A stretch of DNA of 64,000 nt from Lathyrus oleraceus (Eukaryota > Streptophyta > Magnoliopsida > Fabales > Fabaceae): assembly GCF_024323335.1 (NCBI RefSeq), contig NC_066583.1, forward strand, positions 14,474,665 to 14,538,664, written 5' to 3'. The translations under genes and the position numbers were made by a program. How positions within the stretch are numbered: the stretch's first letter is position 1; every line of letters starts with the position of its first letter. Below, in pieces: positions 57,029 through 64,000 of this stretch. The notes beneath the pieces were generated by a model. It saw only the letters and a program-made list of their open reading frames with translations. It did no database searches and had not been told where the DNA came from.

Positions 57029-58809
57029 TGTAATACCCCAAAATTTACCCTTCATTTTTCCTGGAAGCATACGCTTTACACCTCATACATGCATTCATTT
57101 TTAGGTCATTTAGCATTTGCATTTTATCATGGCAATCGGAATCGGATCCAAGAAGCTTGAACATCATCCAGGACACTTTGTGGGCTCTATTTAGATGATC
57201 AGTCAACACAAGGGAAAGACTTGAGTTACTTCCAACAGGGGTCTATTCGTCAGTCAAAACGTTAATCTTGAAGGAGCAAAGGTTTGTTCATGAGCTGTCA
57301 TGCTCGCTAGGCGTAGCCCACGTGTTTTGGAAAAGAAAAGAAAAAGCGAAAAAAAAACGGAAAACGAATAAATAAATAAATAAAAGAAAAAATCTTGGAC
57401 TTGGACCTCTCTCATTTAAGCCCACAGGTCCACAAAAATCAGGTTATAAATTCAGAGTTTCAGTGAAACAAAAGGCCATTCTATTCCTATTACCGTGTCT
57501 GGGAAAAAGATAGTGAGAGAAGAACCTTGGGGAAAAAGATAGTGAGAGAAGAGCTAACAAAGTTCAGAGCAACCTCCAGGCAACTCTGAAAGGTTCATTC
57601 TGACTCACACACTTTCAACTCAAGCAAACCCTAACATTGGTTTGCAAATCCAGCCGTGCCATTTGATTTCAACCGTTCTCTCCAATCAAGTTTTCCCTTA
57701 TTCCTATTACCTTTGTGCTTTGAAGTTGAATACTCTGAATGTTTGAGGTATGATGGATGAATTTCATTAGGTTTTTGCCCACGGGTTCATAATTATGTAT
57801 GAATGTATAAATAATGCCTTGAATGCTTAATCGTTTAATTTCTGAAGTGTATGCCACAGGGTTTGAGGTTTCTGAAACCATACTGTTATCCATGAAAAAC
57901 CATACTATTTTGCTCTAATCTGACTTACGTTTGTCATAACATGTTTTCTCCTAATCCTTATCTTGTCTCACTAACCCTTTTGTTGAGTTTTTGTGAAGGC
58001 TCACATGACTTTTGCAGGGATAGCTCACTGGATATTCCAGTTTGCTTGTGGGATACCATTTGGGAGATTTATTCTGATTGCCTTGTTGGCACATTTACTT
58101 TATACATGTTTGTTTTGTATGTGTTCGTATCCCCGCAGGTAGCGCGGTTCCTTCGTCAAGGACTGCCTTTTTGCATGAGCATCCCAAACCCTAACCCTTC
58201 ATTGATTTTTCTTCTCCTAAACACACGTTTACTCCTTCTACTACAGGTGAGTAAGTCTCCAAAGGTCGAGCATCCGGTAGATTGCGTAGTAACGTCGTTC
58301 GTCCAAAACCCAATCCATAACCCTGTAGTTAGCCGAACTACGGCTTGCTCTAATTCTCATTCCAGATGAGATACGTAGGCATAAGACACGATGTCTTAGC
58401 GAGCACACATCCCCCCAACCCATAGGTCAGCCGAGCTACGAAGACTCTGATTCTCATATTCAGATGAGATACGTATGCAGTGGATGCAACATCCGCGCGA
58501 GTCATTTTCATTTAACCCCTTTTTTAGTAAACAGCACAAGATAAACTCACACCCTTTAGACAAGAACTACAAAAGTGGATCCCGTATAGTACTACGGATG
58601 CGTAGGGGTGCTAATACCTTCCCTTCGCATAACCGACTCCCGAACCCAAGATTTGGTTGCGAGACCTTGTCTTTTCCTTTCCTCTTTTCAGGTTTACTTC
58701 GAGCGTTTCCTTTCCCTCCTTTGGGATAAATAACGCACGGTGGCGACTCTTCTGTCATTTTCTTTCGCCCGGTTGTTTTTTCGCACACTGTATTTTTCAG
58801 GTTGCGACA
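57029..58809 (+). repeat. 5' LTR of the Tat/Ogre-like element
   Basis: 1781 bp, TGTAATACCCCAAAATTT..CAGGTTGCGACA. GC content rises near the end (GCACGGTGGCGACTC). Repeated AGATGAGATACGTA strings occur at about 58364 and 58463. Second LTR not in the window, so the boundaries rest on TG..CA ends and primer-site position. Confidence 0.8.
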
Positions 58810-58811
58810 GC

Positions 58812-58829
58812 TGGCGACTCTGCTGGGGA
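58812..58829 (+). other. Primer-binding site of the Tat/Ogre-like element
   Basis: TGGCGACTCTGCTGGGGA, two bases after the LTR end. TGGCGACTC-type sites in legume Tat/Ogre elements pair with tRNA-Arg; the tRNA assignment is from knowledge of the family. Confidence 0.8.
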
Positions 58830-60039
58830 CCCGGTTTCCCTAAGCGAATCCCTCCTAGCTTTTGTAGTTTGTTTGTTTATTAGGTGTTCATGCTTTTGTA
58901 CAGTTATTTATTTACCTGCTTTACCTTATTGCATTGTGTACATATCATTGTTGTATCTGTTGGCTGGCTATGGCTGCTTGGTGATCTTTGTGAGATGAGT
59001 TCTATACCCGAACTCGAGTGCACTTAGGATAGGAGAATGGCATAGTCTTGTCGACTTGTGTGGAGTTATTCCTTAGCAAGTTGACTTGCAAGCCCATTCA
59101 CTTGGTGGAGGTCATGTTGAGATCAATAATGTCACACAAGTAAGTTGTGGTTAGACATTACTTTTTCCAATATAGACCTTAGAAGCCGAGGACCTTAGTT
59201 TACCAAACCCATCTTGGCCTATTCGTAGGACGTAGTGCGAAAGTTGTTCAAGTGTAAGATTTGATACGATTGTTACGCGATACTACACTCATAAGAGTCT
59301 CTTTTGAGAATATTTTTGGAATACGAGTAGTCGTTCCTCCGATAATATCCGAAAGATGGGATTATGACTATGGGAACCTTTTGTAGGACATGTTTGGCAG
59401 GTTTAAACCTTAGTACACTCCTTTTGGGTGGTTCTTAACCTAAACTCCATGCTCGTGACTTGCAACAAACCCTTGATTCATGGTTGATACGATCAGGTAT
59501 CCTTAATATCAATGAAACTTGGGTGTTGATAAGGTGTAAACCATAATCCACCAAAATGGGTGGTTGATATTAAGGATAACATGATCCATCCCATGACCTT
59601 TGTTTGGCGTGCTCTTAATTTCTCTCCAGACAGTGCAACCTGACAGATGTTCAAACAGATACAGCGATCCTGATTCCCATGCCACTGCACTGCATTCACA
59701 TCATTTTGCATCACATTATTTTGCATTCATAATCATTCACACATGTTTATCCATTTTTGTGGGGTTTATATCTTCTACTTGATTCTAGTCGGAATTTTCT
59801 TGGTTCTCATCAACGGCATAGTCTTTTTTTTTTTACATCGTTTATCTATTGAGAGACTGGGATCAAGGGGGTAGAATACCTTTGGAATTGAAAAACATGT
59901 CATTGCATTTACATAATCATTAACATGTCTTGCATAATAGGTACCGCCACAGTGTTCTCAGTTTGTTTGGTGTTCCATCAGCAGGATAGCTGACCCAGGC
60001 ATTCACCGGTACGGTACCCGCAGAAACCAACAGAGAGTA
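58830..60039 (+). other. Untranslated leader of the Tat/Ogre-like element
   Basis: About 1.2 kb between primer site and gag start. No long frame; Ogre elements often have an extra ORF1 here, which I do not see. A poly-T run is at 59826-59836. Confidence 0.6.
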
Positions 60040-61665
60040 ATGGAAAGCCTACAGGCAGAGTTCACCGAGATGAAAATCCGCATGAATCAATTCATGGATG
60101 TGGTTCAAGGGGTGGCTCAGGGACAGCAAGAGCTCAGGCAGATGATACAGAGGAATCCCCCTGCTCAACCAGAGACGGTGACTGATCCTCCAGCTGGAGA
60201 GGCTGATGGACCCAATGGACCGGGGCCTATCCCAATCCTACATGTCACCTCCGGTCAACAACTCGTTCATGATGATCAGGACGATCAGTTCCCCCTGCTG
60301 TAGGAAGACTTTGGTATGGGTCATGGTGTGGACCCCATGTTTAGAAGATTGGAAGAGAGGTTGAAGGCAATGGAAGGACAGAATCCTCTGGGAGTAGATG
60401 TTGCTGACTTGGGGCTGGTCCCAGGTGTGAGAGTTCCACCAAAATTCAAGGTCCCGATATTTGACAAATACAATGGCAACTCTTGCCCGAAGACCCATGT
60501 GCAAGCCTATTTCCGTAAAATGGTTGCATACTCCGATGACGAAAAGTTGCTTATGTACTTTTTCCAGGACAGCCTAGGTGGGGCATCCCTGGAATGGTAT
60601 ATGAGGTTGGACAGAGCCAACATCCGTTGCTGGAGGGATTTGGCTGAGGCTTTCGTGAAGCAGTATCAGTATAATACAGACATGGCTCTGGACAGAACTC
60701 AACTTCAAAATATGTCTCTTAAAAGCAATGAGTGCTTCAGAGAATACGCTCAACGCTGGAGAGAAACAACTTCCCGTGTTCAACCTCCTATGTTGGAGAA
60801 GGAAATGGCTAACATGTTCATGAACACTCTGCCAGGACCTTATTTGGAGCGCCTGGTGAGTTACAATGCCTCCAATTTTGCTGATGTAGTCTCTACCGGA
60901 GAGAGGGTGGAGAATTACCTGAGGACATACAAGACCCAGAGTGGAGGTGGATCCTCATCAGGGGTGAAGAAGACGTTCATTCAGGGACAGAAGAGGAGAG
61001 AAGGGGATGCAAGTGCCATATCTTCTTATCAGAACAGGGATAACCGGAGGAATAACTTTCAAAACTATCATCAGCAACCGTATGTTGCGGCTGTGACCAT
61101 TCCAACTGCAACACCACTACAACAACAACAACAACCACAACGTCAACCAGCACAGTACCAACCACAACAACCGGGTAACAGACCCGCCTATCAACCGAGG
61201 CCAAGGACGATGGACCAGCGTTTCAACACTCTTCTAATGTCGTACGCTCAGTTGCTTTCTAGTCTTCAACAACTATAACTTGTGCAATTGCACACTCTGA
61301 CTCCTCCCGTTGGTAGGCTTCCGGTGGGTTATGACGCCAACGCTAGGTGTAGCTTCCACTCTGGGGCACCTGGCCATAATATTGAGAACTGCAAAACTTT
61401 TAAGCACGTAGTTCAGGACCTCATTGATTCAAAAGCCGTTAACTTTGCACCAACTCCTAATGTCGTCAACAATCCCATGCCCCAGCATGGTGGAGCCAAC
61501 GTTAACATGGTTGAAGGAGAAGTCAAATTAGTCTCTGCGGTCAACAATGAAGATGGGGATAGTGATTGCGACATCGATAACTGGGTGCGTCCGAGGATTC
61601 CGGGTGAAGTTCTCAACAATTGGTCTTCTGAGGAGATTGTCCCAGCCACTTGTCTGAAGGAGTAA
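60040..61665 (+). pseudogene. Gag of the Tat/Ogre-like element with two in-frame stops
   Basis: One frame of 541 codons starting MESLQAEFTEMKIRMNQF and ending at TAA after CLKE, interrupted by TAG at 60301-60303 and TAA at 61276-61278. It includes a gag capsid segment (VPIFDKYNGNSCPKTHVQAY, GGASLEWYMRLD, WRDLAEAFVKQYQYN), a Gln/Pro-rich linker (61100-61200), and a histidine/cysteine segment CSFHSGAPGHNIENC (CX2HX4-5HX4C-like finger, about 61350-61394). No aspartic protease motif follows in this frame. Gag would form the element's particle. Confidence 0.88.
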
Positions 61666-61900
61666 TTTTCTTTGTTTATTCATGCATATCCAAGTCTTAC
61701 GTTCCGCCAGGGCGTAATGACTCATTGTAGGGCTCATCTATGTGACACTTGCATTTTTTATCATAAATAAAGGACGTCTTTTGGCATTCAAATATTTCGT
61801 TCACTGTCTTTCTATTTTTGCAGTTTTTCAAAAAAAATGGCAATGTTTTGTTTAGTTTCCACTTTTTTTTTTCACACTCATAAGCACATACCATCACTCA
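61666..61900 (+). other. Spacer between gag and RT frames, with intron-like features
   Basis: About 235 bp, T-rich, no coding frame. It ends in a pyrimidine-rich run and CATCACTCATGCAG, a good 3' splice-site form at the start of the RT frame. Ogre elements are known to remove an intron between their gag-pro and RT regions; a matching donor was not pinned down here. Confidence 0.45.
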
Positions 61901-61942
61901 TGCAGATGCATATCACCGGATCCTATTGATAACGGTTCTGCT

Positions 61943-64000
61943 ATGGCTCGCTTCGACTTTGAAAATCCAATCTTTCAAGCTGAAGAAGAGGGTGATGAAG
62001 ACTGTGAACTCCCTGAAGAACTTACCAGGTTACTAAAACAAGAGGAAAGGGTCATTCAACCGCATCAAGAGTCTATTGAAGTGATTAATCTCGGCACCGA
62101 GGACGCCAAGAGAGAAATCAAGATAGGGGCTGCTTTGGAAGACAATGTAAAGAAGGGGTTGATTGAATTGCTGCAAGAGTATGTTGACATCTTCGCTTGG
62201 TCTTATCAGGACATGCCAGGGCTTGACACAGACATCGTGGTACATCGCTTGCCGCTCAAAGAAGGTTGTCCTCCGGTCAAGAAGAAGCTCAGAAGAACAA
62301 GACCAGAGATGGCTGTCAAGATAAAGGAAGAAGTGCAAAAACAGTTGGATGCAGGGTTTCTAGCAGTCACAAATTATCCGCCATGGGTTGCAAATATCGT
62401 TCCGGTACCTAAGAAGGATGGAAAGGTATGGATGTGTGTTGACTACCGGGATCTAAACAGGGCTAGTCCTAAAGATGATTTCCCCTTACCTCACATTGAC
62501 GTTTTGGTGGATAACACGGCTCAGTTCTCGGTATTCTCCTTCATGGATGGCTTTTCTGGCTATAATCAAATTAAGATGGCACCAGAAGACATGGAGAAGA
62601 AAACATTCATAACCCCATGGGGCACCTTCTGCTACAAGGTGATGCCGTTTGGTCTGAAAAATGCCGGAGCAACATATCAACGAGTGATGGTGACTCTTTT
62701 CCATGATATGATTCATCATGAAATCGAGGTTTATGTTGATGATATGATTGGCCAATCTCAGACGGAAGAAGAACATTTGGTGAATTTGCAGAAACTGTTT
62801 GGGCTTTTGAGGAAATTCAAGCTGAGGCTTAATCCGAACAAGTGTACATTTGGGGTGAGATTTGGAAAACTACTGGGTTTTGTTGTTAGGGGAAAAGGGA
62901 TTGAGGTGGATCCGGCCAAAGTGAAAGCGATACAGGAAATGCCTGAGCCAAGAACAGAGAAACAAGTCTGTGGTTTCTTAGGGAGGTTGAACTACATTGC
63001 AAGGTTCATCTCTCACCTAACAGCCACGTGTGAGCCAATATTCAAATTGTTGAGAAAAGATCAGGCTATCAGGTGGAATGATGATTGTCAAAGGGCGTTC
63101 GAGAAGATAAAAGAGTATTTGCAGAATCCTCCTATCCTTGTGCCTCCGGTCCCAGGGAGACCGCTGATTATGTATTTGACAGTACTAGACAATTCCATGG
63201 GTTGTGTTCTCGGTCAACACGACGAGACAGGTAGGAAAGAGCATGCCATCTACTACCTGAGTAAGAAATTCACAGATTGCGAATCGAGATACTCAATGCT
63301 TGAAAAAACATGTTGTGCACTTGCATGGGCTGCGAAGCGATTGAGACAATACATGCTGTCTCACACAACCTTACTAATCTCCAAAATGGATCCAGTCAAG
63401 TATATATTTGAGAAGCCAGCTCTCACCGGAAGAGTTGCTCTTTGGCAAATGGTACTGACAGAGTACGACATCCAGTATACTTCCCAGAAAGCCATCAAGG
63501 GGAGTATTCTGTCAGACTATCTTGCTCAACAGCCGGTTGAAGATTATGAGCCGATGAAGTTTGATTTTCCAGATAAAGACATCATGTTCCTCAAGATGAA
63601 AGACTGTGAAGAGCCAATTGTTGAAGAGGGACCTGATCCAGACGAAAAGTGGACTTTAATGTTTGATGGGGCCGTCAACGCCAGAGGAAGTGGAATTGGT
63701 GCTGTCATTACAACTCCGAAAGGTGCCCACATGCCTTTCACCGCTCGTCTGACTTTCGAGTGCACCAATAATGAAGCTGAGTATGAAGCCTGTATCTTGG
63801 GTATTGAGCAAGCCATTGATTTGAGAATCAAGACTTTGGACATCTTCAGAGATTCAGCTCTGGTAATCAATGAAGTGAATGGTGATTGGAACACTCTGCA
63901 GCCTACTCTGGTCCCCTACAGAGATTACACGAGAAGACTGTTGACTTTCTTCATAACAGTAAAGCTGTACCATATACCTCGTGATGAGAACCAGATGGCA
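61943..64000 (+). CDS. Reverse transcriptase-RNase H frame of the Tat/Ogre-like element (partial)
   Basis: Open for 686 codons from ATG 61943 (MARFDFENPIFQAEEEGDED) to the window edge with no stop; the frame also extends a little upstream. RT: PPWVANIVPVPKKDGK, CVDYRDLNRASPKDDFPLP, and active site YVDD (62732-62743); thumb LGFVVRGKGIEVDPAK. Then an RNase H-like connection (YLTVLDNSMGCVLGQ, YYLSKKFTDCESRYSMLEKTC) and a second RNase H (MFDGAVNARGSGIGAVI, NNEAEYEACILGI, DSALVINE). Two residues deviate from what I expect in the family (W in KVWMCVDYR, and MIGQSQ after YVDD). Function: copying element RNA into DNA. Whether a full downstream integrase exists is unknown. Confidence 0.9.
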   Translation, partial: MARFDFENPIFQAEEEGDEDCELPEELTRLLKQEERVIQPHQESIEVINLGTEDAKREIKIGAALEDNVKKGLIELLQEYVDIFAWSYQDMPGLDTDIVVHRLPLKEGCPPVKKKLRRTRPEMAVKIKEEVQKQLDAGFLAVTNYPPWVANIVPVPKKDGKVWMCVDYRDLNRASPKDDFPLPHIDVLVDNTAQFSVFSFMDGFSGYNQIKMAPEDMEKKTFITPWGTFCYKVMPFGLKNAGATYQRVMVTLFHDMIHHEIEVYVDDMIGQSQTEEEHLVNLQKLFGLLRKFKLRLNPNKCTFGVRFGKLLGFVVRGKGIEVDPAKVKAIQEMPEPRTEKQVCGFLGRLNYIARFISHLTATCEPIFKLLRKDQAIRWNDDCQRAFEKIKEYLQNPPILVPPVPGRPLIMYLTVLDNSMGCVLGQHDETGRKEHAIYYLSKKFTDCESRYSMLEKTCCALAWAAKRLRQYMLSHTTLLISKMDPVKYIFEKPALTGRVALWQMVLTEYDIQYTSQKAIKGSILSDYLAQQPVEDYEPMKFDFPDKDIMFLKMKDCEEPIVEEGPDPDEKWTLMFDGAVNARGSGIGAVITTPKGAHMPFTARLTFECTNNEAEYEACILGIEQAIDLRIKTLDIFRDSALVINEVNGDWNTLQPTLVPYRDYTRRLLTFFITVKLYHIPRDENQMA

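Larger units (their letters stand above)
57029..64000 (+). mobile_element. Tat/Ogre-like Ty3-gypsy element, 5' part (runs off the window)
   Basis: 5' LTR 57029-58809, primer site TGGCGACTC.., long leader, gag (60040-61665) and RT-RNase H frame continuing beyond 64000. The RT has the Tat-type sequence pattern (YVDD, FSFMDGFSGYNQIKMAPEDMEK-like palm), and RNase H is partly duplicated in Tat fashion (a degenerate RNase H near 63180, then a second one starting LMFDGAVNARGSG near 63660). The integrase and 3' LTR would lie outside the window. It is inserted into LINE sequence; CATGC at 57024-57028 is the expected TSD but cannot be confirmed here. Confidence 0.88.

Noticed and set aside
58567..58998. 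ORFs over the end of the Tat/Ogre LTR and its primer site
   Set aside because: They cross the LTR boundary and primer-binding site; not plausible genes.

Overview
This is nuclear DNA of a flowering plant, most likely a legume of the pea/vetch/lentil group (Fabeae) or a close relative. That assignment rests on the repeat families: a solo LTR of about 4.9 kb of the Ogre type, Tat/Ogre-like gypsy with a TGGCGACTC primer site, and AT-rich, heavily nested repeats. It is an inference from repeats, not from a species marker. The 64 kb contain one intact ordinary host gene, a two-exon BURP-domain gene at 8179-9137. Nearly everything else is transposable elements of different ages or their relics.

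Layout. 1-4 kb: a cyclophilin-like exon relic, a (TA)n tract, two Mutator-like MITEs with target-site duplications, a zinc-knuckle relic, an array of near-palindromic GCGACGTGAATTTCACGTCGC-type motifs and a copia gag relic. 4.4-7.5 kb: a decayed LINE-type reverse transcriptase with its middle part present three times. 8.2-9.1 kb: the BURP gene. 10-12.5 kb: a decayed L1-type LINE (ORF1 plus ORF2 endonuclease) that ends abruptly against the integrase C-terminus of a Tat-like gypsy element (12.5-13.1 kb). 15.4-15.95 kb: a long near-perfect hairpin. 16.3-16.7 kb: an unrecognised exon relic.

17.66-31.25 kb: a Ty1/copia element (254-bp LTRs, TSD CATAG) with a complete 8.5-kb Ty3/gypsy chromovirus-type element (LTRs 1968 and 1991 bp, TSD ATCTG, uninterrupted 1456-residue gag-pol) inserted in its gag-pol frame. 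A related copy of the sequence into which the copia element jumped lies, without the insertion, at 48.5-49.26 kb. 33.1-37.9 kb: a Tork/Tnt1-like copia element on the minus strand with identical 203-bp LTRs, unusual TA..CA LTR ends, TSD ATTTT and two nonsense codons. 38.96-46.74 kb: a Mutator-like element (long TIRs, 11-bp TSD) with transposase C-terminus and plant-mobile-domain remnants, split by a 4.9-kb solo LTR (TSD CTAGG). 47-50.5 kb: a GC-rich MITE-like repeat and unassigned LTR-like sequence. 50.5-56.8 kb: a very decayed gypsy element with both LTRs truncated. 56.8-57.03 kb: a LINE RT fragment on the minus strand. 57.03 kb to the window end: the 5' part of a Tat/Ogre-like gypsy element (1.78-kb LTR, gag with two stops, open RT-RNase H frame running off the window).

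The elements do not work together as a pathway; they record successive insertions. The relative order is readable: MULE before the Ogre solo LTR; copia before nested gypsy (about 1.6% against about 0.7% LTR divergence by eye); the minus-strand Tork copia is the youngest or among the youngest (no LTR difference). The most unusual items are the 557-bp hairpin, the palindrome arrays inside the gypsy LTRs, the apparently trans-mobilised Tork copy, and the MULE carrying plant-mobile-domain sequence.
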